Positions 1-4,513 are shown, counted from the stretch's first letter. The stretch is DNA of 7,365 nucleotides from CAYPEZ01 sp964409985 (GCA_964409985.1 CAYPEZ010000041.1:1-7365); one strand, 5' to 3'. Notes: generated by a model from the sequence alone, not told the origin. Made by a program: numbers and translations.

Positions 1-131
1 GGGTGACTCATACGCTTGAGGAAGTCGGCAAGGAATTTGGAGTCACCAGAGAAAGAATCAGGCAAATCGAAGCCAAAGCGCACGAAAAAATAAGGCAACA
101 CCAAAACATCAATAAGCTCCGCAACTACTAG
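1..131 (+). CDS. rpoD: RNA polymerase primary sigma factor RpoD, C-terminal end (5' part outside window)
   Basis: Read from base 3, 42 codons remain before TAG. They encode the end of sigma-70 region 4.2: THTLEEVGKEFGVTRERIRQ, then the IEAKA recognition-helix segment and a tail ending NKLRNY. In the sigma-70 family this helix-turn-helix binds the -35 element and steers RNA polymerase to housekeeping promoters. The KLRNY-type ending is one I associate with Parcubacteria-like lineages (inference). Arg codons here are mostly AGA/AGG and Lys/Glu codons mostly AAA/GAA, unlike the second copy of the same peptide at 2180-2266. That difference suggests this 3' end was replaced or recoded. Only the C-terminus is visible, so I cannot tell whether the full gene lies upstream; the family identification itself is secure. 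Confidence 0.93.
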   Translation, partial: VTHTLEEVGKEFGVTRERIRQIEAKAHEKIRQHQNINKLRNY

Positions 132-149
132 TTGCGGGCTTTTCATTTT
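119..149 (+). terminator. Intrinsic terminator overlapping the rpoD stop codon
   Basis: The arms CCGCAACT (119-126) and AGTTGCGG (130-137) form a perfect 8-bp stem with a 3-nt loop, followed by GCTTTTCATTTT. The left arm is made from the last rpoD codons and the right arm begins in the TAG stop. Coding sequence and terminator are therefore constrained together. Confidence 0.85.
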
Positions 150-212
150 GGGTGACCTACTCGTCCTTCTAGGGTTTGGTGAAGGTAAAAATGTGAAAGC
201 TCTAAACCGTAT

Positions 213-241
213 TCGACAAATTTTTTCCTGTCTTGTAGAGT
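213..241 (+). promoter_or_regulatory. Weak candidate promoter for the GRDP-like gene
   Basis: TCGACA (213-218), a 17-nt spacer and TAGAGT (236-241) lie about 40 nt before the ATG at 282. The -35 is poor; the -10 equals the TAGAGT box before the signal peptidase gene. A TTGACA at 260-265 has no -10 in front of the start. The rest of 150-280 holds nothing I recognise. Confidence 0.35.
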
Positions 242-281
242 TTGAACGGAGTTGTTCCATTGACATATTCTGGAGGTATTT

Positions 282-854
282 ATGTTTTCCATCCATGATT
301 CGCATCGCATCGTCTCTGATCTCCGGGTATCTGTACACGCCTCTATTGTGGCGCGTCTCCACCGAATAGATAATGAGGATTTTCGAGGGACAGCAAAGAA
401 GGTTCGTGAGCATATGTCTGCAATCGGCAGCCCTGTCCACGATGACTACATTGTTCGTGGAATCTTTGCCCTCAAGCAGTACTATGCGATTGCGCTTCTT
501 GATCCAGCAAATGCGCATGCTGTCTCTCGACCAATCGACCCATTCTGGCACTCGCATCTTCTTCATAGCGAGTTGTATCAAGAATTCTGTGATGAGGTGG
601 TTGGTGAATACATGCACCATCGCCCCCTGGATCACGATAATCGCGAGCACGTGGCTGTCATTCGTCGATTGTACGAATACACGGTTGACGTGCTTCCCCA
701 GGTGTTCAAGACAATCGATCCAGAATTTTGGCCGAGGAAAGTCTCTAATGCTGATCTCATATGTTGGCACAAAGGGAATCAAACGATTTATCTCGCGGTC
801 CAGCCGCATCGGCTTTTTGAGCCCACATCTCGTGGGGTTGGTTACGCTGTCTGA
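282..854 (+). CDS. GRDP-like (glycine-rich domain-containing protein-like) small protein
   Basis: A 190-residue protein with a good start: GGAGG at 272-276 lies 5 nt before the ATG. The recognisable part is residues 85-115. It has IDPFWHSHLLH (Asp86, Trp89, His90, His92, His95), a Tyr/Cys pair (Tyr99, Cys103) and then EYMHHRP (His112-His113, Pro115). This matches the D-x-x-WH-x-H...Y...C...HH-x-P signature I know from bacterial glycine-rich-domain-containing proteins, relatives of the plant GRDP/DUF1399 family. The clustered His residues could bind metal, but no reaction is established. The glycine-rich tail of longer members is absent. No signal peptide or membrane segment is visible, so it is probably cytosolic. 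It stands alone between the rpoD terminator and its own strong terminator. Gene reality is confident; family assignment is from memory of the motif. Confidence 0.82.
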   Translation: MFSIHDSHRIVSDLRVSVHASIVARLHRIDNEDFRGTAKKVREHMSAIGSPVHDDYIVRGIFALKQYYAIALLDPANAHAVSRPIDPFWHSHLLHSELYQEFCDEVVGEYMHHRPLDHDNREHVAVIRRLYEYTVDVLPQVFKTIDPEFWPRKVSNADLICWHKGNQTIYLAVQPHRLFEPTSRGVGYAV

Positions 855-857
855 CTC

Positions 858-895
858 AAACAGGAAAAGATGTTCGCATCTTTTCCTGTTTTTTG
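858..895 (+). terminator. Strong intrinsic terminator after the GRDP-like gene
   Basis: A perfect 15-bp stem with arms 858-872 and 877-891, closed by a TTCG tetraloop (873-876), runs into a T-rich tail at 889-894. It starts 4 nt after the TGA stop. The left arm is A-rich, so it may also work in the opposite direction. Confidence 0.93.
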
Positions 896-897
896 TA

Positions 898-903
898 TAT
901 AAT
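898..903 (+). promoter_or_regulatory. -10 box for the DUF6176-like gene
   Basis: A perfect TATAAT ends 9 nt before the ATG at 913, so the transcript would start at or next to the start codon (leaderless). It lies directly behind the upstream terminator's T-tract, and any -35 would have to lie within that hairpin. No convincing -35 is present. Confidence 0.55.
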
Positions 904-912
904 GAATCCCAA

Positions 913-1236
913 ATGAAACAGAATCATACCCAGAGACGCATGATTATTCTCAAGGTGAAACCTGGGAAACTTGAAAAGTGGCGGGAGTGGTGTCATATTT
1001 TAGATACAGAACGTAGATCAGAAGTACTTGAGACACTCGCTGAAGAAGGTCTGGTTGAGGAGGGTTGCGCCGAGTTCACGATTGGATCTGATACGTATCT
1101 CGTAGGTTATGAGGAAGGGGAGGCGCGCCCCGCAAACCGAGAAAGGCAGATCAACCGTCTTCATCAAGAAGCCAAAAAAGAGTGCCTCGAGTATGTGTGC
1201 GAAGCGTCTTCTCTCTACCACTTCGTCCATAAATAA
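913..1236 (+). CDS. DUF6176-like small protein
   Basis: A 107-residue soluble protein. The segment from residue 11 (IILKVKPGKLEKWREW) through a Glu-rich helix (EVLETLAEEGLVEEG), a short beta segment (YLVGYEEGE) and PANRERQINRLHQEAKKECLE matches the pattern I recall for DUF6176, a family of about 100 residues with no known activity. I chose the ATG at 913 because a TATAAT box ends 9 nt upstream. The ATG at 940 is an alternative that would lose nine residues and has only a weak purine-rich stretch upstream. The open frame continues 5' to 373, but that part is a shadow of the GRDP-like gene. It is monocistronic, behind a terminator. The following 1237-1395 has no gene I can support. Confidence 0.8.
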   Translation: MKQNHTQRRMIILKVKPGKLEKWREWCHILDTERRSEVLETLAEEGLVEEGCAEFTIGSDTYLVGYEEGEARPANRERQINRLHQEAKKECLEYVCEASSLYHFVHK

Positions 1237-1398
1237 TATTCAGCTCGATATTTCAAACGCCTCAAATTCCACGAACTCAGCCGTTTACGGTTTGCGGTAG
1301 GTGACGCTCCTGCCGGTCCTTTCGTCCCGTGTCGACGATTGATATTTTGTGTGGATAAAAAATCAAGGATCCCCTTATTCTAAGCCCCACTTTTATTG

Positions 1399-1426
1399 TT
1401 GACGTCACGTGTCATTTATGTATAAT
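1399..1426 (+). promoter_or_regulatory. Near-consensus sigma-70 promoter
   Basis: TTGACG (1399-1404), a 16-nt spacer and a perfect TATAAT (1421-1426): the best promoter in the window. It points at a hairpin terminator about 20 nt downstream, with no plus-strand gene behind it. GGAGG follows at 1429-1433, but no start codon stands at a normal distance. Confidence 0.75.
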
Positions 1427-1432
1427 ACGGAG

Positions 1433-1490
1433 GTATCAATACGAAAAGGGACCCGAAAGGCTCACTGCCTAAGGGGCCCTTTTCATTTTA
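1433..1490 (+). ncRNA. Candidate very short hairpin RNA (unnamed)
   Basis: Predicted start near 1433 from the promoter at 1399-1426, and end in the T-rich tail at 1481-1490. The product would be about 50-60 nt, nearly all one interrupted stem-loop: AAAAGGG/CCCTTTT, then CCC/GGG, then GGC/GCC with loop TCACT. It would overlap and be antisense to the 3' untranslated end of the NYN gene transcript. No known RNA family is recognised. It could instead be an idle promoter left over from a deleted gene. Confidence 0.4.
1444..1484 (-). terminator. Bidirectional terminator between the NYN gene and the 1399 promoter
   Basis: The outer stem AAAAGGG (1444-1450) with CCCTTTT (1478-1484), plus inner CCC/GGG and GGC/GCC helices, gives a T-run when read on either strand. 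On the minus strand it sits 9 nt after the NYN stop codon, the expected place for that gene's terminator. Confidence 0.75.
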
Positions 1491-1492
1491 GG

Positions 1493-1999
1493 TTACTTGT
1501 AGGCGATTTTCTTTTTGACGTCAGTCGCCCCAAGATTAGCGAAGAATTCTCCACCGAGTTTCTTATACAGGGAGGACGCATAGTCCTCGTTGGGGAAGAG
1601 CATTTTCCCGAACTTTTTCTTTTTGATGAGGAAATCCACGAGCTTCTTATAGTCTCCATCGCCTGAGACGATGAAGATCTTTTGGAACTGCTCATCGTCG
1701 ACGAGTTTTTTCATCACCTCAAAGATGATGTCACAATCGACGTTTCCTTTCTTTTTCCCCTTGAGAAGAGAAGAATGCTCCCTGAAGACAAGGATGAATC
1801 CAGACTTCTGAAGATTGCTATAGAGACCCTGCTCTCCATCCGAGACAAATCCAAGGAAGTAATACGCCTCATCGATGTGATATTTTTCACGGAGGTAGAC
1901 TCGGAGTTTCGCATGATCGACTGACCAACCCTTTTCCTTGGTTCCAAGGTGGAGGTTCTGACCATCGATGAAAGCGATGTTTCGTACGGTATTTGCCAT
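1493..1999 (-). CDS. NYN-domain (PIN-like) protein, predicted ribonuclease
   Basis: A 168-residue single-domain protein of the NYN/LabA-like branch of the PIN fold, a family of metal-dependent RNases. Visible motifs: IAFIDGQNLHLG (residues 8-19, acidic Asp12 and Asn15), KGNVDCDIIFEVM (84-96, Asp88/Asp90) and IVSGDGDYKKLVDFL (110-124, Asp114/Asp116), then GKMLFPN and the SSLYKK...FFANL end. The acidic cluster is complete, so activity is plausible; substrate unknown. I chose the ATG at 1999 because an extended -10 (TGCTAGAAT) ends 7 nt before it, giving a leaderless message. The ATG at 2008 overlaps that box, and longer 5' extension is low-complexity and unlike the family. It points toward the DUF6176-like gene and ends at a bidirectional terminator. 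Confidence 0.9.
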   Translation of the reverse strand: MANTVRNIAFIDGQNLHLGTKEKGWSVDHAKLRVYLREKYHIDEAYYFLGFVSDGEQGLYSNLQKSGFILVFREHSSLLKGKKKGNVDCDIIFEVMKKLVDDEQFQKIFIVSGDGDYKKLVDFLIKKKKFGKMLFPNEDYASSLYKKLGGEFFANLGATDVKKKIAYK

Positions 2000-2006
2000 G
2001 TGGCTC

Positions 2007-2015
2007 ATTCTAGCA
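2007..2015 (-). promoter_or_regulatory. Extended -10 promoter of the NYN gene
   Basis: On the minus strand TGC-TAGAAT ends 7 nt before the ATG at 1999. A -35 match (ACACGG near 2030-2035) is weak, so the extended -10 would carry recognition. The arrangement implies a leaderless transcript. Confidence 0.6.
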
Positions 2016-2080
2016 CGGGGCCCAGAACTCCGTGTTAGGGGAAGGGAAGGATGGCATACGACCGAGCAATGAAACGGTGA

Positions 2081-2159
2081 GCTGTGGGCCATGGGAACCC
2101 GCTAGTGGGCCCCCACAGCGCAAGACCCTTTTGAGAGATTTTCTGAAATCTCCAAAAGG
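2081..2159. other. Two adjacent strong hairpins upstream of the rpoD remnant
   Basis: Hairpin 1: GCTGTGGG (2081-2088) pairs with CCCACAGC (2112-2119). Hairpin 2: CCTTTT (2127-2132) and GAGATTT (2135-2141) pair with AAATCTC (2146-2152) and AAAAGG (2154-2159) around a TCTG loop, 13 bp with a small internal loop. Neither has a T-run after it on the plus strand. They could be part of a structured RNA or an element end. No known RNA family recognised. 2010-2180 holds no supportable gene. Confidence 0.5.
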
Positions 2160-2179
2160 TGTACAGCCTCTGTAGGAGG

Positions 2180-2266
2180 ACTCGTGAGCGTATTCGACAG
2201 ATTGAGGCGAAGGCTCACGAGAAGATTCGCCAGCACCAAAACATCAACAAGCTGCGAAACTACTGA
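2180..2266 (+). pseudogene. rpoD: Detached second copy of the rpoD 3' end
   Basis: Twenty-eight codons plus TGA encode TRERIRQIEAKAHEKIRQHQ followed by NINKLRNY, identical in protein to codons 45-128 of the window. At the DNA level 24 of 84 bases differ and every change is synonymous; 20 codons differ. This copy prefers CGN Arg, GAG and AAG. The longest shared run is CACCAAAACATCAA (99-112 and 2234-2247). Upstream of the first Thr codon the match stops at once, so this is a fragment and not an expressed sigma factor. Like copy 1, it keeps a stem across its stop codon (GCGAAA 2254-2259 with TTTCGC 2268-2273), but without a T-tail. It looks like an rpoD end displaced by integration or transfer. 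Confidence 0.85.
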
Positions 2267-2292
2267 TTTTCGCGCATAACTTCGTTCTCGAC

Positions 2293-2343
2293 AGCATGAG
2301 CCCCGGTCACCGTACAACTTGTACGTCTCCGGGGCATCATGCT
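2293..2343. other. Long three-part hairpin, possible structured RNA
   Basis: AGCATGA-GCCCCGG (2293-2306) pairs with CCGGGGC-(bulged A)-TCATGCT (2329-2343). Inside it CGTAC (2311-2315) pairs with GTACG (2321-2325) around AACTT. That is 19 bp in three segments. It is not followed by T residues, so it is not a simple terminator. It lies between the rpoD remnant and the promoter at 2401. Confidence 0.6.
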
Positions 2344-2400
2344 ATCTGCGGCCTCGTTCCGCATCGAAAATCCGTCGTTCCGCCGTGGTTTAGAGAGGTA

Positions 2401-2409
2401 TGGTATAAT
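2401..2409 (+). promoter_or_regulatory. Extended -10 promoter for the 85-codon ORF
   Basis: TGG-TATAAT: a perfect -10 with a TGn extension, 29 nt before the TTG start at 2439. The -35 position (about 2381-2386, CGCCGT) is poor, as expected for extended -10 promoters. It may also feed the reverse transcriptase by read-through. Confidence 0.65.
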
Positions 2410-2438
2410 GGAATTACTAGCTCTTAGGAGGTACCTCG

Positions 2439-2696
2439 TTGGCAACCAACGGAAACGGTTTTCTGACCTGCGTTGAACCGTTCGATCCCAGATTAGCTAG
2501 TAAGTTTGTTTCGTGCGATATGCAAGGCCGCCTTGCCATCGCACACGAGTTTGAAGCAATCCTCAAGGATTTCCTTGAAGAAAGATTCAAACACGAAGAT
2601 AAGGACATCAATCACCATATCATGTTGCCTCAGGTAACTGAGAACGATGATTCTTGTAATTATAACGACGTTTTTTCGTTGACCCTAGCTCTCTAA
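2439..2696 (+). CDS. Unknown 85-residue protein upstream of the reverse transcriptase
   Basis: Not recognised. TAGGAGGT (2425-2432) is the strongest ribosome binding site in the window, 6 nt before a TTG start. Together with the extended -10 upstream this makes expression likely. The product is soluble and acidic: MATNGNGFLTCVEPFDPRLA opens it, a helix-like middle follows (AIAHEFEAILKDFLEERF, about residues 33-50), then a His/Asp-rich stretch (KHEDKDINHH) and a hydrophobic end. No membrane segment, no catalytic motif I know. It ends about 100 nt before the reverse transcriptase in the same direction, so it may be an accessory part of that system or the translated part of its leader transcript. 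The near-consensus signals support it; function is open. Confidence 0.65.
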   Translation: MATNGNGFLTCVEPFDPRLASKFVSCDMQGRLAIAHEFEAILKDFLEERFKHEDKDINHHIMLPQVTENDDSCNYNDVFSLTLAL

Positions 2697-2739
2697 AAGG
2701 GGCAGGACGTGGTGAATGCAGGCTAACTTCAGTTATAAC

Positions 2740-2791
2740 GACCTCTCCCTAATAGACCATGTCAACGGTCTGGGGAGAGGTCTTTGCGTTT
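2740..2791 (+). terminator. Hairpin at the start of the reverse transcriptase gene (terminator or attenuator)
   Basis: GACCTCTCCC (2740-2749) pairs perfectly with GGGAGAGGTC (2773-2782). An inner GACC/GGTC helix (2755-2758, 2767-2770) has an 8-nt loop. TTTGCGTTTT follows at 2783-2791 and just beyond. An ATG at 2759 lies in the inner loop. It may end the transcript of the upstream ORF, limit reverse transcriptase expression, or be a domain of a template RNA. Confidence 0.6.
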
Positions 2792-2794
2792 TGT

Positions 2795-4087
2795 ATGGAC
2801 TATCTTGAGTGGAAAAATAAAATAAAGCCTGAAAAAAGAATAAGGACTTACCGGCATATCGATGCGCCTCTTAATATTGAAGATGAGAGAGTTTTTTCTC
2901 GTATCGTAACAGTCATCTCTAATCTCAAGAGTCACCAGTTCCTCCCGTTCATTAAGAGAGTGGAGAAAACAGTCCGTTTCCGTAGAGACAAAGGTGGTCT
3001 CGCCAGGCGAAAACTGAAATTACGTCCAATAATGTATGCCTCGCACCTCGACTCCAATATCTATAGTTATTTCAATTATCATCTACTTAAGATTTATGAA
3101 TCCCTTTTGCAAAAAGAGGGCATCTCGGAGAGTGTTATCGCCTATAGAAAAATTAAAATTCCTGGGACGGAGAGGGGTAAGAATAATGTGTACTTTGCCA
3201 AAGAAGTTTTTGATTATATAAAACTACACCCCGATAATGTGGTTATTACCCAGGATATAGAAGGTTTTTTTGATAATATCAACCACTCGGTTTTGAAAAA
3301 GAAGCTATGTGAAATTTCCGGAACGGAAAGATTAGACGACTCACTATTTAAGGTTTATAAATCGCTCACAACTTACCGGTATATTGAGTACAGTGATTTT
3401 GAAAGTAGAAAATTCCAGCAAGAAATTAGAAGAAATAGGTTCTCTATATTTAAATTTTTGAAAAAATATTTTAAAGAAAATAAAACCAACAAAGGAATAC
3501 CACAAGGAAGTCCAATAAGTGGTTTGTTGGCGAATATTTCTTTGTTTGATTTTGATCGCAGCGTAAAAAGAACATTCCCAAACGTATTTTATAGGAGATA
3601 TAGTGATGATTTGGTATTTATATGTAAGAGAAATCAAAGAGATGCATTACTTGAATTTATTGATGAAAAAATAAAGAAGGTTTATTTAAAGATAAATGCC
3701 AAAAAGTCATTCATATCCTACTTCAAAGCCTCAGAAGACGGTATCTTTTGTGAAAAGGTAACAAATGGACTGGGAGACGCAGAACATCGCGGATACGTTG
3801 ATTATTTGGGCTTGGAATTCACAGGAGGAGAAATATTTTTCCGAAAGAATACTATTCAAAAACTCAAACACAAACAAATCGTTAAATCGCAAAGAAATAT
3901 TTTAAATTCTCTTCCACCAAATAGAAGAAGGCCAAAACAGGAGATAAAAATACCTCCAAAAAGGCACCCTAATTATTTAAGAAGAACAGCAGAAATTATT
4001 GGTAGCCAGGGTATTCAACATCAGGTTTTGAAAGTTGCTCGAGATAGAAATAGATCAAAGCGGCCAAAGGAGGAAAATATAGGATAG
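2795..4087 (+). CDS. Reverse transcriptase, Unknown-Group/DRT-type (putative phage defence)
   Basis: A 430-residue RNA-directed DNA polymerase. An N-terminal basic region leads to RRKLKLRPIMYASHLDSNIY (71-90) and VIAYRK (114-119), segments I associate with DRT2-like and related UG enzymes. Motif A is ITQDIEGFFD (151-160, Asp154), motif B GIPQGSPIS (234-242), motif C YSDD (269-272), and a YLGLEF segment follows (338-342). All catalytic aspartates are present. QGSPIS without SQ argues against a diversity-generating retroelement; there is no maturase or HNH part and no fused nitrilase or nuclease. The C-terminus is short and basic. The gene, mainly from about 3180 on, is AT-rich with AGA/AAA codons, unlike its neighbours, which suggests transfer. 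Start: the ATG at 2795 lies outside the hairpin; the ATG at 2759 would place the first codons inside it. Neither has a well-spaced ribosome binding site. Confidence 0.9.
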   Translation: MDYLEWKNKIKPEKRIRTYRHIDAPLNIEDERVFSRIVTVISNLKSHQFLPFIKRVEKTVRFRRDKGGLARRKLKLRPIMYASHLDSNIYSYFNYHLLKIYESLLQKEGISESVIAYRKIKIPGTERGKNNVYFAKEVFDYIKLHPDNVVITQDIEGFFDNINHSVLKKKLCEISGTERLDDSLFKVYKSLTTYRYIEYSDFESRKFQQEIRRNRFSIFKFLKKYFKENKTNKGIPQGSPISGLLANISLFDFDRSVKRTFPNVFYRRYSDDLVFICKRNQRDALLEFIDEKIKKVYLKINAKKSFISYFKASEDGIFCEKVTNGLGDAEHRGYVDYLGLEFTGGEIFFRKNTIQKLKHKQIVKSQRNILNSLPPNRRRPKQEIKIPPKRHPNYLRRTAEIIGSQGIQHQVLKVARDRNRSKRPKEENIG

Positions 4088-4103
4088 GAGCATGGTTTTC
4101 CTC
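4070..4103 (+). other. Hairpin across the reverse transcriptase stop codon
   Basis: GAGGAAAA (4070-4077) pairs with TTTTCCTC (4096-4103), 8 bp with an 18-nt loop holding the TAG stop. It has no T-run directly after it, so termination would be weak. Its position just before GATTGCC parallels the GAGGG/CCCTC hairpin of the dispersed repeats. Confidence 0.4.
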
Positions 4104-4108
4104 TATGA

Positions 4109-4136
4109 TTGCCAAGTTTTTGGAGAGGTGTAGGTA
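4109..4136 (+). promoter_or_regulatory. Candidate promoter before the 38-codon ORF
   Basis: TTGCCA (4109-4114), 16 nt, TAGGTA (4131-4136), then 7 nt to an ATG. The same layout, with GATTGCC-like sequence at the -35, occurs at 4546-4573 and 5746-5773. The individual boxes are weak; the shared spacing is the main support. Confidence 0.45.
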
Positions 4137-4140
4137 ACAG

Positions 4141-4154
4141 GGGATGAGTCCGAT
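4141..4154 (+). repeat. 14-bp direct repeat, copy 1
   Basis: GGGATGAGTCCGAT, repeated exactly at 4464-4477; both copies are followed by T-rich, similar sequence. It includes an ATG-AGT-CCG start (MSPIF) in both places and brackets the membrane protein gene. Confidence 0.75.
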
Positions 4155-4260
4155 TTTTCTCGTTTTTTGTGGTCTAATTTTTTTAATGAAACCTTTTCCA
4201 ACTAGAAGCAATTCTAGTGGATATGGAACGTGGCTCAACCAGGATAATGGATACTATTAA
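4144..4260 (+). CDS. Possible 38-residue small membrane peptide
   Basis: The ATG stands 7 nt after the candidate -10 box at 4131-4136, as in the leaderless genes nearby. The peptide starts MSPIFLVFCGLIFLM, one short hydrophobic segment, then a Ser/Gly/Asn-rich polar tail ending DNGYY. It overlaps the start of the next ORF in another frame and could be translationally coupled to it. The first codons recur at 4467-4487, where the frame stops after six residues. It could instead be the decayed start of a longer gene. No family recognised. Confidence 0.35.
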   Translation: MSPIFLVFCGLIFLMKPFPTRSNSSGYGTWLNQDNGYY

Positions 4261-4450
4261 AAATACCCTAGGGTTTATTCTTGGGGGGATCATTGCTGTA
4301 TTTGTGGTTTTTTCATGGGCAGCAAAGGCAATTTTAAAATTAATCGCCAGCTTCATCAAAGCCATTTTTCTAAATTTTTATGGAAGAGTTGTAGCGCTTG
4401 GTGGGCTTGCTCTGTACGCTGTCTTTCTTTCAAACTTCATATTGAAGTAA
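4223..4450 (+). CDS. Small two-pass membrane protein of unknown function
   Basis: A 75-residue hydrophobic protein. After a short polar start it has one membrane segment (LGFILGGIIAVFVVFSWAA), a Lys-spaced amphipathic stretch (KAILKLIASFIKAIF), and a second segment near the end (VVALGGLALYAVFLSNFIL). No catalytic residues or known family. The start is uncertain: GTG at 4217, ATG at 4223 or ATG at 4247. The last has AGGA only 2 nt upstream but starts inside the end of the 38-codon ORF, so coupling is possible. It is flanked by the 14-bp direct repeats and has no clear terminator of its own. Confidence 0.55.
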   Translation: MERGSTRIMDTIKNTLGFILGGIIAVFVVFSWAAKAILKLIASFIKAIFLNFYGRVVALGGLALYAVFLSNFILK

Positions 4451-4463
4451 ATAAGAAGGAAAT

Positions 4464-4477
4464 GGGATGAGTCCGAT
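4464..4477 (+). repeat. 14-bp direct repeat, copy 2
   Basis: Exact copy of 4141-4154 (GGGATGAGTCCGAT). Here the ATG frame gives MSPIFS and stops. An AAGGA lies a few bases upstream, but nothing long is encoded, so this looks like a leftover gene start or one side of a small duplication. Confidence 0.75.
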
Positions 4478-4513
4478 ATTTTCTTGAACTTCGTGTCCCA
4501 ATATTCTGAAGAC

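Noticed and set aside
148..369. 73-codon ORF from TTG after the rpoD terminator
   Set aside because: Overlaps the better supported gene at 282 in another frame, with no ribosome binding site and no protein-like features.
1409..1924. Plus-strand ORFs over the NYN gene
   Set aside because: Shadows of the NYN coding sequence; composition unlike a protein and no start signals.
45..2266. rpoD copies as template and variable repeats of a diversity-generating retroelement
   Set aside because: Differences include C, G and T positions and are all synonymous; a DGR changes adenine positions and alters protein. The reverse transcriptase lacks the SQ motif.
2184..2279. 31-codon ORF from GTG with AGGAGG upstream, in another frame over the rpoD remnant
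   Set aside because: The sequence is explained by the conserved rpoD frame; the Arg/Ser/Thr-rich product looks like frame-shifted coding sequence.
200..2395. CTCTAAACC (200-208) and GGTTTAGAG (2387-2395) as terminal inverted repeats of an element
   Set aside because: Nine-base matches are expected many times by chance in 7 kb, and the positions do not coincide with the rpoD copy boundaries.
2271..2400. Integron attC-like site around the 2293-2343 hairpin
   Set aside because: No matching RYYYAAC/GTTRRRY core pair at the hairpin base and no integrase.
2795..4087. Group II intron maturase or retron reverse transcriptase
   Set aside because: No maturase or HNH domain, no intron domain V-like sequence seen, and no retron msr/msd inverted-repeat layout recognised.
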